64,000 bases of DNA from Kazachstania africana CBS 2517 (GCF_000304475.1 NC_018950.1:248001-312000); one strand, 5' to 3'. Shown: positions 45,367 through 55,830, counted from the first letter of the stretch. Made by a program: numbers and translations. The notes: generated by a model from the letters alone, not told the origin.

Positions 45367-46458
45367 ATGAAGAAAGGGCCTCTCACAAAGTCAAAGGTCA
45401 GCAAAAGTACCAATGGTAACTCTTCTGACAATATTAAAACAAATTTAAAAATTAAGAGCGACAACAATACAGCAAATGCTAATAGCAATAGTAGTAAAGC
45501 TTCTCAATTCTTAAACAATATCATTGTTAAGGAAGATATCACGCCTCTATCCAAATCAAAGGTAAATGGTACTGCATCCTCCACTATAGTGGACAGTATC
45601 CCGAAAAATAAGAAGATCGTCAAAGCCATTGAAGAAGCTGAACAAACTGGCTCTGAAAATGATAGCTCTTCTTCAGTTGAATATTTATCTGATTCGGACG
45701 CCTTATTTTCACCATTATCTACTTCGAATCATATAGATTCTATTGGCGAAGAAGATATGTACGATTTTCCATCTAGCTTCGATGATAAGACATTAAGAAG
45801 ATTTCAAAATTTTACTATGACCCACGAGACTGACTACAGTGGTAATAATTTTGCTCCTTCCTTACCTTTAAATTCTACTGGTTTAAATATAATTGATTCC
45901 GAACAATATGGTTTGGATGATTTGAACTCTCCATTGGCTGAAAGTAACGACGACTTCTGGAAAGAAGTTCACGTCACTAGTGAAGAAGCCATTTGTTTTT
46001 CCGATCGTTCAGACACTTCAAACGAAAACTTCTCTCTACAAGAGAGGAAAGCTTCTGTCATTTCTCAGGATCTAAATAGAAACAATTTCACTTCTTTGAA
46101 GGATTTTGTCTCTGAAGATTTGGTTTCAAACGCAACTAACTCCAAAGAATGGAATGAAACAATTTTTGGCGAAACCAAGGGTAAAGTCAAATTACTTTGC
46201 TATAGAGATGCCGATGGAACATTGGCTTTAAAAATTAGAAATTCTGTCAATAATAACAATAATCCTCATAGTTCACTACTAACTAATAACTGTAACACTA
46301 ATAGTACCGATAGAGCCGGTCATGCAACCACTGGAATGGTTAGCAAGAAGAAAAGAAGAAGTAAGAAAAGCAAACTTTTGAAAAAAGCCATTAGAAGAAA
46401 AAGTGGTGTTGCTCAAATGATTTCAACTAATGCTACGATTGGTGAATTCATGTTATAA
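45367..46458 (+). CDS. Uncharacterised Ser/Asn-rich protein, YGR079W-like by position
   Basis: A 363-residue, mostly disordered protein. The N-terminus is basic (MKKGPLTKSKVSKS), then Ser/Asn-rich, then acidic (SSSSVEYLSDSDALFSPLSTS, DSIGEEDMYDFPSSFDDKTLRRFQNFT). The best-ordered segment is near 260-300 (EWNETIFGETKGKVKLLCYRDADGTLALKIRNS). The C-terminus has a strongly basic cluster (KKKRRSKKSKLLKKAIRRKS), which looks like a nuclear signal, and ends TNATIGEFML. I do not recognise a characterised family. It lies immediately upstream of TWF1 on the same strand and has nearly the same length as S. cerevisiae YGR079W (about 370, function unknown), so orthology is inferred from position. The start is the first ATG; the frame upstream has none. 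Confidence 0.75.
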   Translation: MKKGPLTKSKVSKSTNGNSSDNIKTNLKIKSDNNTANANSNSSKASQFLNNIIVKEDITPLSKSKVNGTASSTIVDSIPKNKKIVKAIEEAEQTGSENDSSSSVEYLSDSDALFSPLSTSNHIDSIGEEDMYDFPSSFDDKTLRRFQNFTMTHETDYSGNNFAPSLPLNSTGLNIIDSEQYGLDDLNSPLAESNDDFWKEVHVTSEEAICFSDRSDTSNENFSLQERKASVISQDLNRNNFTSLKDFVSEDLVSNATNSKEWNETIFGETKGKVKLLCYRDADGTLALKIRNSVNNNNNPHSSLLTNNCNTNSTDRAGHATTGMVSKKKRRSKKSKLLKKAIRRKSGVAQMISTNATIGEFML

Positions 46459-46935
46459 TCTGGTTTTTTTCTTTTAAGGTTTAAGGAACTCTTTTTTTCT
46501 TCATTTTAGGTTAGGGTAGTATTCTGCATATGTTTTTTTATTCATCTTATCAATACATGTACATTCAATTTGTCCATTATTATTTATTATTTCACCTTTG
46601 GCCTCAATTAGAATTGAAATCCTGTCACCATACAATTAATTAATCCATCCGTATGGTGCATGTCAACTGGTGCCACATACTCTTATATATAGTCTTCTTA
46701 AATTTTGTGTATAATCTGTAAACTTAATTCAAAAACTTTACTTATTCAGTCCATTGCTATTGTAATTATTACTATTGTCATTGTTATTATGTAATTCCGA
46801 CGGACAATTGTTTTGTACCTGAAACTCAACTTTTTTTCTCGAGACCAGAAAAATAATGAGAAATCGGAAACATATATATAGCAATTTGGAAAGTAGGCAA
46901 ACACTAAAGAGAAAAATAGAGTCAGAAATCTTGGT
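46459..46935. other. Intergenic region upstream of TWF1
   Basis: A 477-base AT-rich region with a TATATATAG run at about 46,872. Only promoter and terminator sequence is expected, and no gene is seen. Confidence 0.5.
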
Positions 46936-47946
46936 ATGTCGAATCAATCTGGTATTTCTGCCGAACAAGAGTTACTTGACGTGTTGAGTAATAGCTCTCA
47001 AGCTGAAACTTCTACTGGTTTAGCGATTATAGTTGCAAGTATCCCTGATAATTCAACATCTGTTCAATTCAATAGAAAGTTTGACACGATTGAAGAGTTG
47101 CAATCGAATCTTTCAATTAACCCTCTATACATTTTCATAAAGGACTTTTCTAAAAATACGGATCATTATGACTTCATCTCCTATGTTCCTGATTCATCAC
47201 CTGTCAGATCCAAAATGCTCTATGCCTCAACTAAGAATACTCTATTGAGACAAATTGGTACCAATTCGATCGGTAAGCAAATTCTAGCAACAGCTGCAGA
47301 CGAAATATTAGATTTACTAGAATCTGCAGAAGATATTACCAAATCACCCTCAGCTATTTTAACTGAATCCGAGGAAATTGAGCATCAAATAGCTGAACAA
47401 CAACGTGCAATGAGGTTGTTACAAATGCATCCAAAAGGCCGTAAATTAGTTTCTCAGACTAATGGATCTCCTACTGCATTGAGTTTTGACGTTGTAACTG
47501 GTGATAGCTCAATCCAAGACCTATTAAAAGAAGCAAATGTAATTTCCTTCAACATTGATTTAAGCAATGAACAAGTTCAAATAATTAAGAAATCAACAAT
47601 TTCCAAACCAGAAGATCTTCAAATAGTTGCGGAACATCCAACATATACACTCTATAAGAATGGGGAATTGTACTATTTCATATATAGTTGCCCTTCCGGA
47701 AGTAAAGTCAAGGAACGTATGGTTTATGCATCAAATAGACTTGGTTTCGTGAAATATCTCCAGGATAATGAAAAAATTACCTTCAGTAAGATCATAGAAA
47801 TTGGAGATTCAGATGAGCTAGAGTTTACTTTAATTTCAAGTTCGACAGCTGAAGAATCTAAAGAGTATGAAAATAATGAATCTTCAGCTTCTTCCGCCCA
47901 AAAATTCAATAGACCAAAGGGCCCTATGAGGAAAAGAAGGACATGA
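46936..47946 (+). CDS. TWF1: Twinfilin, actin monomer-sequestering protein
   Basis: A 336-residue cytoskeletal protein with two ADF-homology domains (about 5-140 and 175-310) joined by a short linker. It binds ADP-actin monomers and capping protein at cortical patches. Domain signatures seen are YIFIKDFSKNTDHYDFISYVPDSSPVRSKMLYASTKNTLLRQI in the first repeat and TYTLYKNGELYYFIYSCPSGSKVKERMVYASNRLGFVKYL in the second. The C-terminal tail is basic (RPKGPMRKRRT), the capping-protein-binding tail typical of twinfilins. Length is near S. cerevisiae Twf1 (332). TWF1 is YGR080W, and SLX9 (YGR081C) follows after one intervening gene. Confidence 0.96.
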   Translation: MSNQSGISAEQELLDVLSNSSQAETSTGLAIIVASIPDNSTSVQFNRKFDTIEELQSNLSINPLYIFIKDFSKNTDHYDFISYVPDSSPVRSKMLYASTKNTLLRQIGTNSIGKQILATAADEILDLLESAEDITKSPSAILTESEEIEHQIAEQQRAMRLLQMHPKGRKLVSQTNGSPTALSFDVVTGDSSIQDLLKEANVISFNIDLSNEQVQIIKKSTISKPEDLQIVAEHPTYTLYKNGELYYFIYSCPSGSKVKERMVYASNRLGFVKYLQDNEKITFSKIIEIGDSDELEFTLISSSTAEESKEYENNESSASSAQKFNRPKGPMRKRRT

Positions 47947-48051
47947 AAGTTACATGAAACCTCTGCTTATGGTGATGATTCATATTATGTACGAACATAT
48001 AAAAAAGTTAAATTATTTGTATTTTGAACTCAAGAACTTTAGGAATCTACT

Positions 48052-50283
48052 TCAAATAATGTCTAGTGCTTCCAACTCAGAAATCCAACAAGGATCTCTG
48101 GATACAGCTTTCCCAGCAGATCCATCGACAATGTCTACATCGGTGTCGGATATAAGATTTCTAAAATTCATATTGAATTCTTCGATAATTTCAATTTGAT
48201 AATTATCCTTGAATAATTCATATTGGAAGAGGGTTATTTTCTGTATGAGTTGTTTGATATCATTTATGAGATCCTTTCTAGTCAGTAGGCTTAACGGAAC
48301 GGCAAATCTGAATAAGGACAGCTTTTTTTCTAGATTCTCAATGTTGGTTGTCAGTAGAATTGTTTCATTCAGCAACGAGGCCATTCTGGTGCTGACCTCT
48401 AAATTATGAGATGTGCAGTCGAAAGCGGCACAGACATTCATTATATGCATCCATTCTGTCCTTTCGTCCTGATTTTTGATTCTAATCATAAAGCTAACTG
48501 CGCCATAATGTACACAAACTAAGCTATCTTGCGTCACTGCCGTCACTGTATCAAGATTTGAGAAGAAATACGTGTATTCCTGACTTTCTAGCACAAAATC
48601 ATTATACCAACCAATGCTTAAATTTTTGGCTATAATTGATGTTCTTGTAAGAATAATCGGCTGATTTGGATACCATTTTCCTCCATACCAGAAATCATAG
48701 TTTCCTGTCTTAAGAGCATTGATGCAGTAATCATCTTTTCCATATCTGATCAAACTACAACACTTGGGAAGAGGGAGCTGCTTCTCTAGTAAATTTAAAG
48801 CAGGCTTATATAACTTTTCCACCTGACCATTCATACTTACACTGTCAAGAGTAGCATTCATGATGTTTGAATAAATATCTATATCATCTTGAATTGGGGT
48901 GTTTATCGACAACGTATTATGTGAAAAATATGACGATATAGAATTTCTATGGGCCATTTTTTTTGGAAGCAAGTTGTTATTCGCAGAAATTGCATTGCTT
49001 CTTATTAATTCTTCAGGCACATAAAATGAGTTATCGTAATCATTTGGTATCTTTATGTCGAATTTTGGGGATTCTTTGGCGATGGTGTTATCATAAAAAT
49101 AAGATATCATTTTAATTGGAATTAAGTTTCCAAAGGAATTTTCATCATCATGAATAAGGTTTATAAACTCTTGTTTTGTCATTTTTTGTTTATTTCTTTC
49201 ATTAAAATGGTCAGTGTGTAATATTAATAGGGCAAATGCAACAAAGAATACCTGACTTGAATTCGTCCAAAAATTTTTATAATTATTGTCACTGTAAATT
49301 TCATGAGTATTATAATAAACTTCACTAAATGCTAATAATAGTCTATCAATCTTCTGTGCTTCCTTTGGTAAGTCCAGAAATATGAGAAGCTTTCTCAAAG
49401 CTACATCTAATGGTTCTCTTGCGAAATCAAATGAGCTACTTATGAAATATTTTAAACAGTCATAATTGAAGTCAGTATCCCTGTCGGTAAGTATTATAGG
49501 AATGCACTTCCCATAAACTGACAATTTTTTCAAATATGTATGACAATTGTCATCCTTCTCAGGTTGTGGTAGTTTGTAGTGACTAGAGCAGTTGGAAAAA
49601 CTTTCGGAGTCAAGAACTATGGAGTTTCTGCTTCTGGGTGTTGTTATATCAGCTGTTGAGGAAGTGTATATGTCTCTTTCCAAATTAGGTGAAGATTTAG
49701 AATCATGAACTAATTCTCTTACCACTGAAGTATTTTGAGTATTTGATTTTTTTGATGAAGTTCTCACTGATGTGCTAGACTTCTTCTTATTATGCAAATT
49801 ATCCCCGTAGAGATCTCTACCAGTAAATACAGTTGTAGAAATTGATCCTTTATGCCTTCTTTCAGAACTGGTATTACTACGTTCTCTGAGCTTGCGGGAA
49901 AATCTTGTTGAGTTTGATGCAGTAGGGTCGTCGACGTCGTCAGTCTTAGGTCTATTTGAATTCGATATATTATTGTCCTTTTGTGAATTTAATCCAGACG
50001 AAAGGCTTTCATTTGGAGGCTTCATTTTCAGACTCTGAAGCATCTGATTCAATCTTCTCCTTGAAGTTGTATGCTGCATATCATGTCTCTTCGGTTCAAC
50101 AATCTGCATCACAGCTTGAGTTTGGTCTTTCTCGCTTTCACTGCGATAAAACTCTTCAGAAGATGAGTGTAGCTTATGAGGTTCTATTCTGTCCGTATCA
50201 GCTCCCTGTCCAGTAGTAGAAGGGTTGAGTTTACGATGGATCTGTCTCTCCCTTTGCGATAGGTTAGTCTCCCTGTGAATCAT
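48052..50283 (-). CDS. SYT1: Sec7-domain Arf/Arl exchange factor, SYT1-like
   Basis: A 743-residue protein. The N-terminal third is disordered and basic. A Sec7 domain (about 230-390) includes FDFAREPLDVALRKLLIFLDLPKEAQKIDRLLLAFSEVYY and FFVAFALLILHTDHFN, which holds the invariant Sec7 motif 2. A PH domain (about 550-660) has YDFWYGGKWYPNQPIILTR and DERTEWMHIMNVCAAF. A coiled helical tail (MASLLNETILLTTNIENLEKKL) follows. The Sec7-PH order and sequence style fit Syt1 (YPR095C), the Golgi exchange factor for Arl1, rather than Yel1. It is much shorter than S. cerevisiae Syt1 (about 1,226), mainly in the N-terminus. The start is the first in-frame ATG (50283). It is placed between TWF1 and SLX9, which are adjacent in S. 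cerevisiae. Confidence 0.78.
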   Translation of the reverse strand: MIHRETNLSQRERQIHRKLNPSTTGQGADTDRIEPHKLHSSSEEFYRSESEKDQTQAVMQIVEPKRHDMQHTTSRRRLNQMLQSLKMKPPNESLSSGLNSQKDNNISNSNRPKTDDVDDPTASNSTRFSRKLRERSNTSSERRHKGSISTTVFTGRDLYGDNLHNKKKSSTSVRTSSKKSNTQNTSVVRELVHDSKSSPNLERDIYTSSTADITTPRSRNSIVLDSESFSNCSSHYKLPQPEKDDNCHTYLKKLSVYGKCIPIILTDRDTDFNYDCLKYFISSSFDFAREPLDVALRKLLIFLDLPKEAQKIDRLLLAFSEVYYNTHEIYSDNNYKNFWTNSSQVFFVAFALLILHTDHFNERNKQKMTKQEFINLIHDDENSFGNLIPIKMISYFYDNTIAKESPKFDIKIPNDYDNSFYVPEELIRSNAISANNNLLPKKMAHRNSISSYFSHNTLSINTPIQDDIDIYSNIMNATLDSVSMNGQVEKLYKPALNLLEKQLPLPKCCSLIRYGKDDYCINALKTGNYDFWYGGKWYPNQPIILTRTSIIAKNLSIGWYNDFVLESQEYTYFFSNLDTVTAVTQDSLVCVHYGAVSFMIRIKNQDERTEWMHIMNVCAAFDCTSHNLEVSTRMASLLNETILLTTNIENLEKKLSLFRFAVPLSLLTRKDLINDIKQLIQKITLFQYELFKDNYQIEIIEEFNMNFRNLISDTDVDIVDGSAGKAVSRDPCWISELEALDII

Positions 50284-51025
50284 TTGCCGCCTGCCAATAG
50301 AGGTTATTAGAATATCTGTAATGATGCGGTAGAGATCTCCTATATGAGTTAGAGATAACTTGAATAGACGATAATGATAAGATGGTGGAACTAGTTGAAG
50401 ATACAGAGATCCCTGGGGATTAATATACAATTTATTTTTTTACCAGCCTTAATTTTTCCTTACAGGGTATCCTTTCAATAGCATAGGTTTTAATCCTCAT
50501 ACATGTATATAAATCTATATTACCGTCACTACATCTAATAGCAAGTTGTGAGACTCTTGTGATGGTAAAGTTGAGAACAAGAGTACATAAGGCATGGTGG
50601 TAATTTACTAAAAGAACGTTACTAGGTACTCAATGAGCCGATTCTCAGATTTATTCAAGTTACGTAAGGAACCCCGAGAATAGGAGGTCCCATAATCTTG
50701 CAATTAAGGAAGGTGAATCCAATGCTACGACTGTAGAGAATCGAAATATTCTTTTCGTCTCACTGAAATTGATTCTATCCTTTAATGAAGCTAGATGATC
50801 CCGTTGCGAGATATTCTCCCTTTGAATAGAGAGTCCGTCAATGAGTATCCCATCTCAACAGAGATCTTTGTAGCAAAGAAACGTCTTTGTGTTGCTAAAA
50901 TCGTTGAATCTCATTTATATAAGGGGGAGATGATGGTACGGGTAGATGCGTTCTAGATAAGTCCTCAAACTACCTGTTATGGTATGAGATTTTTGTTGCC
51001 AAAAAAATTTTAAAAAATAAAATAA
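50284..51025. other. Intergenic region between the SYT1-like gene and tRNA-Val
   Basis: 742 bases with no gene. It holds the SYT1-like promoter and the 3' flank of tRNA-Val, with T runs on the tRNA strand serving as terminators. No clear repeat boundary is seen. Confidence 0.5.
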
Positions 51026-51099
51026 TGATTTCGCCCAGGATCGAACTGGGGACGTTCTGCGTGTTAAGCAGATGCCATAACCAACTAGACCACGAAACC
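51026..51099 (-). tRNA. tRNA-Val (AAC anticodon)
   Basis: A 74-base gene without intron: acceptor GGTTTCG/CGAAATC, anticodon loop CTTAACA with AAC, T-arm CCCAGTTCGATCCTGGG and discriminator A. Minus-strand T runs follow. Nearly identical to S. cerevisiae tRNA-Val(AAC). Confidence 0.98.
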
Positions 51100-51983
51100 A
51101 TATTTTCTTGTTAATTGAGAATTTTAGTTACTATTATAATAGCTATTATATTTCCGTTCTTTGTCCTCTGTTCTTTGTCCTCTACATAGTGATTCAAGAA
51201 TAGTGTAAGTACGCTAATAAGTTTCATGCAGTTTAGCAGTAACTAGCTAGCTTATAGAAGCATGAAAACTGCATACTCTGGCATAATGTGCTACATTGTG
51301 AATGGACGTTGTTGATCATTTATATTTTGTCATCGTAGCTTCCTTTTAGGACTTTTTAAGATATAAAACTGAAAAGAACAATTAACTGTCTTGATCTAAA
51401 CAATAATGACAGGAAGTGATTTTAGAAAGTTGTTTAGAGTCAATAAGCCACAAATGCCACTACCAAGATCCAGCGTACATGCTAGCATGAGCCAGCCTCC
51501 CCAAAAGAAAAAAATATATAAAAGCAGCGACTGATCTACATCCTCATTGTAAAGAGCTCCCGAAACGGGTTATCTTATAATTTTGGACATTAAACTATAC
51601 AATGGATGAATGATTATTGTAACTAACTGCTTATACTGATCAATGCTATGAACAATCATCATGTACCTATAAGGATTAATGCCATTGAAAAGAAGCAAAG
51701 TTGTTTGTGTGAGGCACAAAAGACTGCTGACTTTCTGGTGTTAATTAACGAGATCCTTTCGAGGCATAACTTCTAAAAGATCTTCGCTTATTTTTATTGC
51801 GTTTCCTGATCTTATTTTGTTTCTTACGTAGCCATCATTTGCAAATAGCGGGAAGACTTCCAATACTAGAAAAGCTTTCACTCGTTCAAGTTAACATAAA
51901 ACGCTTTTTTCTTGCTATGCAACCTGATAATATTAATATGTTGTATACAATGTATATTATATCGATTTACACATCGTTTCCTT
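51100..51983. other. Intergenic region between tRNA-Val and SLX9
   Basis: 884 bases without a supported gene. It contains a perfect 14-base tandem duplication (GTTCTTTGTCCTCT at 51156-51169 and 51170-51183) and short inverted ATGCAGTTT/AAACTGCAT copies near 51,226 and 51,270. The region upstream of tRNA genes is a common Ty insertion target, but no LTR could be delimited. Confidence 0.45.
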
Positions 51984-52583
51984 TTATCTCTTCTGCATCT
52001 TGATGACTTCTCTTAAGGCACCGAAAGTATTTGTTTGAAATAATTGATTCTTCAAGACTTGGTTGAACCTTTCAGTCTCTTTGATTTGCAAGGTTTTTGC
52101 ACCTTTCTTATTTCTAATACTTGGCTCATTTCTTCTCGTCAAAACAGACCCTGGTTCATTTCTGCTGACAACTTTAGTGACATTAGCTCTGTTTCTTTTG
52201 CGAGTCTCCTCATCATCAGCATGCTCCCCTGTATTTTGCGTTATATCCCTGAGATCATCCTCTCTTTCCAGCGATACCAATAAATCATCCATTCTTGGTT
52301 TTAAATTATCTCTCATCTTTCTCTTTCTACGCCTTATCGAAGATTTTGAAATACCGGCAAATGATGGATCCATCCCCATAGACTTCTCCTGTACTCTAGA
52401 TATGAAGGCACTTTGCTTGTTCAACTGCTTTTCCCTCTTTGTTTCCTTGGGTTGATGCAAGAAAGCCTTTGGATCCTCGGGCAATTGAACATCTATATCA
52501 TTTTGTAAATTTTCTAAAATTGAATGTGAATTTATCTTAGACGATACTTTATTCCTCAGCGTGTTTCTTTTCTTAGCAACCAT
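51984..52583 (-). CDS. SLX9: Slx9, small-subunit ribosome biogenesis factor
   Basis: A 199-residue basic nucleolar protein needed for 18S rRNA processing (ITS1 cleavage) and 40S export; it has also been linked to G-quadruplex binding. It is highly charged and has the family features: MVAKKRNTLRNK N-terminus, the KRE-KQLNKQSAFISRVQEK block, SKSSIRRRKRKMRDNLKPRMDDLLVSLE, and the C-terminal ETERFNQVLKNQLFQTNTFGALREVIKMQK. Length fits S. cerevisiae Slx9 (about 210). Divergent with TOM20, as YGR081C/YGR082W are; the shared promoter is 263 bases. Confidence 0.95.
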   Translation of the reverse strand: MVAKKRNTLRNKVSSKINSHSILENLQNDIDVQLPEDPKAFLHQPKETKREKQLNKQSAFISRVQEKSMGMDPSFAGISKSSIRRRKRKMRDNLKPRMDDLLVSLEREDDLRDITQNTGEHADDEETRKRNRANVTKVVSRNEPGSVLTRRNEPSIRNKKGAKTLQIKETERFNQVLKNQLFQTNTFGALREVIKMQKR

Positions 52584-52846
52584 ATTATAACCACGAAATC
52601 ACTGTCCTTATTCTTAAATCAATGCCTTCATCATGGCTTCAATCGTTCGATGAGCATCAAATTTTTTAATTAAATCGATTATAGTTTTTTTTTCTCTCTA
52701 ATCACGTGCAAATTTCCAACTCGATACGAGTCGTCCAGAAGAAATCTTGATGATTGTTTTTACATGCAAGAGAAGTGTTAGTTCTTGATAGAAGATCATA
52801 CAAGAATATACACCAGATCTTACTCCTATAATTAATAACACACATA

Positions 52847-53386
52847 ATGTCTGAATCTAGAGGTTTGGTTCGTGCTTTGGGTATGACTGCCGCCGTTGCA
52901 GTTGCATCTTTTACCGGCTATGCACTATATTTTGATCATAAAAGAAGATCAGATCCTCAATTTAGAAGAGAATTGAAGAATAGAGTAAAAAAGCAAAGAC
53001 AACAGGAAAAATTGAATAAAGAAGCTGAACAGAAACTCAAAGTTCAAAAGGTAACAGATTTTTTGACTGAAGAATTGGTTAAAGATCCAGTATCAACTGA
53101 TCCAAGTCAAAGAGAAACTGTCTTCACTTCTAATATCGAACAGGGTGAACGTCTTTCCATGATTCCAGGTAACGAAATGGAAGCTGCAGCTAAATTTTAC
53201 AAAGCTTTAACCGTTTATCCAAATCCTGCAGATTTATTGGGCATTTATCAAAGAAGTGTTCCTGATAATGTCTATGAATTTATCGTTTTGATGATCGCAG
53301 TGCTTCCACCCACTAATGTATCCTCTTTTTTAAATGGTGGGGCTTCAAAAAATGAACCTCCTATCATTTCCGAGATTGATGAATGA
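52847..53386 (+). CDS. TOM20: Tom20, mitochondrial import receptor
   Basis: A 179-residue outer-membrane subunit of the TOM complex that recognises presequences. The N-terminal membrane anchor (about 8-28, ALGMTAAVAVASFTGYALYF) is followed by DHKRRSDPQFRRELKNRVKKQRQQEKL, a charged Tom20 linker. The cytosolic TPR-like receptor domain (about 70-155) has NEMEAAAKFYKALTVYPNPADLLGIYQRSVPDNVYEFIVLMIAV, and an acidic tail follows. Length is near S. cerevisiae Tom20 (183), and synteny is with YGR082W. Confidence 0.97.
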   Translation: MSESRGLVRALGMTAAVAVASFTGYALYFDHKRRSDPQFRRELKNRVKKQRQQEKLNKEAEQKLKVQKVTDFLTEELVKDPVSTDPSQRETVFTSNIEQGERLSMIPGNEMEAAAKFYKALTVYPNPADLLGIYQRSVPDNVYEFIVLMIAVLPPTNVSSFLNGGASKNEPPIISEIDE

Positions 53387-53610
53387 TTATCAACCAGTTT
53401 TTTTATTTCAAATCAACTTTGTACATATTTTTTTTTCATGTTTATATTGTTTTGATTATAATACTTCTTTATCAGCATTCTATTTACGATTTGCAAAACT
53501 TTAATCGAATTTACCTGGTTCTTGTAAACCTTTTTTTGCCACTTTATATATCATGTACATATTGATTTTCAGACTAGTATCATTTATGTAGATTTACGTT
53601 TTAGGAATGA

Positions 53611-55473
53611 CTATGCGGAACCTTTATACTCTCTTAAGATAACTGGAACAGAGGATGGCGGTAATGCACCGAATTCTGTAATAACTTTCTTAATATATTC
53701 AGGCGGTGTTAAATCGTAGAGGATATTAACAATGTTTAGTGATGGCCAGTCTTGCCATTTATCTAATATATTGGTATCTTCCTTGTCTTTGTCTTCATTA
53801 TTTGGTTTGCTATCATTTGAAATAGCTTTTTTATTATTGGAACCAGACTTACCTTTAAGTGCATTTTCGCTTTCCTGCTTCTTCCTAGTATCTTCACGTT
53901 CTTTGACAAATTGTTGCAACAACAAACCACCAGTATTACCACGTTTTTCCATTGGGTCTTTGTGATCAATAGAAACTAAATCATTTGGATCAGCTAATTC
54001 GTTGAATGTAACACTATCCAATTGAACTCTCTGTGAGAATTTCAAACTTTCACAACAAACCAAAACAGGAATATTTCTTCTATTCGCTGACATTGCTAAC
54101 ATAGCAGTACCCGCTCTAGAATATAAAAATCCGTTGGATAAAATGGAATGAGCACCTAAAAATAGATAGTCGACATCCATGTTAAATATTGCATCTAAAC
54201 TAGTGATTAATGCATACACAACATTGACACCTTTCTTTCTTAGGAAATCTGCTGTCTTTCTACCTTCAAATAGTGGCCTTGAGTCTACAACAATAACCTT
54301 GATGTTTTTCTTACATGTAATGGCATTGTATAGTATCAAATCAGTTAAAACCTTTGATGAACCATACGTAACAATAGTGGTTGAATCTTCGATGTGAATG
54401 GAAGCATTATCTATAATTAACTTATCGGCCAATTCAATTTTTTCCCTGGCAAATTGTGCGATTTGTTCACATAAATCTTCCTTGGCAACAGCATCTGATG
54501 TTGATGGATCAATGTGAGAAATTTCCTGTTTTAACCATCTAATAGCATTACCCATTGTAACACTCAAGGGTCTTGCCTTCTTTAAAATATCAATTTGATG
54601 TGATAAGTAGTTTGTCAAGTTACGAGATAGTGTAGTTCCCTTTGGGGTCTCATAATCTCTGATGACAATTTGGAAAGCTTCCAACATTGCTATACAACGT
54701 GGAATGGAACCTACAATTTTGTAATTAGCAATATTTGAGGTCAAAAGCGCAATAGCTGGATGAATGGAGTCTTTATTACTCAGTAATTCTTTTACAGAAG
54801 ATAGCAATTGTGGTGTATCAAAACTGGTCTGCAAAGCATGTGGAATAATTGACGATACACCAGGTAATACTGAGAAGTCGTCGGATTCCAAGGATACTTG
54901 TGCTAAGGACTTAGCAATATCACTGGTACTAGAAATAGAGCCTGGATGACTAGCTGTTGCTGCGGCAGTGGTGCTTGGATGCTTGGATAATGCACTGGCA
55001 AAAGAAGATGTCGTATAAACCTGCGAACCAGAGAGTGCACTTGCGATCATTGGTACCATTAAACCAGCTGCAGTTGTTCTTGAAGTCTTTGGAGAATTGA
55101 CCGCACTAGAAAGAGCTAAGATTGACGCCCTTCTTTCATCAGTAGTTTCTAGATGACTAAAGAGTGAAGATTTCTTGGTATTTTGCTTTACATTTAATTT
55201 ATTTTTCTTTGCCTCTTTCTTCTGCTGTTCACGTTGCTGTTGTTCACGCTGTTGCTGTTTTTTTTCCCTCTTAGCTTGCGCTTGAGCCTGTTGCTGCTCA
55301 ATAGATATACCACTGGCTTGTTTTTGAGCAGCTCTTTTTGCTGCCTTCTGTTGTTTCTTTAGCTCTTTTAATTCCTTGTTAGAAAGCTTCTTTTCATCAA
55401 TAGAGCCAGGAGTCGTTGAGCTTGGGCTCTCTTGTGGTTCAATATTTGTATCTGATTTTTCTGTACTGCTCAT
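53611..55473 (-). CDS. GCD2: eIF2B delta subunit
   Basis: A 620-residue regulatory subunit of the translation initiation factor eIF2B. It senses phosphorylated eIF2 and so links amino acid starvation to GCN4 translation. A charged Lys/Gln-rich N-terminus (KELKELKKQQKAAKRAAQKQA...) is followed by SSLFSHLETTDERRASILALSSAVNSPKTS. The Rossmann-like regulatory domain has KGTTLSRNLTNYLSHQIDILKKARPLSVTMGNAIRWLKQEI, TIVTYGSSKVLTDLILYN, and VDYLFLGAHSILSNGFLYSRAGTAMLAMSA. The C-terminus is LTPPEYIKKVITEFGALPPSSVPVILREYKGSA. The start is the first ATG (55473); the frame extends upstream without one. A Reb1-type site lies 220 bases upstream. Order matches YGR083C. Confidence 0.97.
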   Translation of the reverse strand: MSSTEKSDTNIEPQESPSSTTPGSIDEKKLSNKELKELKKQQKAAKRAAQKQASGISIEQQQAQAQAKREKKQQQREQQQREQQKKEAKKNKLNVKQNTKKSSLFSHLETTDERRASILALSSAVNSPKTSRTTAAGLMVPMIASALSGSQVYTTSSFASALSKHPSTTAAATASHPGSISSTSDIAKSLAQVSLESDDFSVLPGVSSIIPHALQTSFDTPQLLSSVKELLSNKDSIHPAIALLTSNIANYKIVGSIPRCIAMLEAFQIVIRDYETPKGTTLSRNLTNYLSHQIDILKKARPLSVTMGNAIRWLKQEISHIDPSTSDAVAKEDLCEQIAQFAREKIELADKLIIDNASIHIEDSTTIVTYGSSKVLTDLILYNAITCKKNIKVIVVDSRPLFEGRKTADFLRKKGVNVVYALITSLDAIFNMDVDYLFLGAHSILSNGFLYSRAGTAMLAMSANRRNIPVLVCCESLKFSQRVQLDSVTFNELADPNDLVSIDHKDPMEKRGNTGGLLLQQFVKEREDTRKKQESENALKGKSGSNNKKAISNDSKPNNEDKDKEDTNILDKWQDWPSLNIVNILYDLTPPEYIKKVITEFGALPPSSVPVILREYKGSA

Positions 55474-55830
55474 CTTTCCAATCTGACGAATTTGATGCAA
55501 ATTTTTCTTTGAATAAAGTTGGTGTAAGGAAGGCACGTCAGTTAATCTGTTAAGATTAAAATAGCTTTGACCAAGTGGCTTTTGAAAATCAAGCTTTCTT
55601 GCCAAGAAGTAATTACAGTAGTTATAATAAAATATTTCAAACGATGCTCATTCTGCAAATATTTTTTGACAAAAAATTTGTGACTGATCGACCGGGTAAA
55701 GTAAATCGTGTTAATTTGACATATAGGTGATAAATGAAGACTATCATTCAACTAATATTACGGATTCCAAAATTGACGTTCGTATTACTATTTACATGCG
55801 TGCATTATAAGTGCACTTTGTTTAATACAT
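55474..55830. other. Intergenic region, GCD2 promoter and MRP13 3' flank
   Basis: 357 bases between two minus-strand genes, with a Reb1-type site (55693-55699). Nothing else is recognised. Confidence 0.5.
55693..55699. promoter_or_regulatory. Reb1-type site (CGGGTAA) upstream of GCD2
   Basis: An exact core of the Reb1 general regulatory factor, about 220 bases upstream of the GCD2 start, a usual position for nucleosome-depleted housekeeping promoters. Confidence 0.45.

Noticed and set aside
51100..51983. Possible solo LTR upstream of tRNA-Val
   Set aside because: The location fits Ty insertion habits, but no TG...CA bounded element or target duplication could be delimited by eye.
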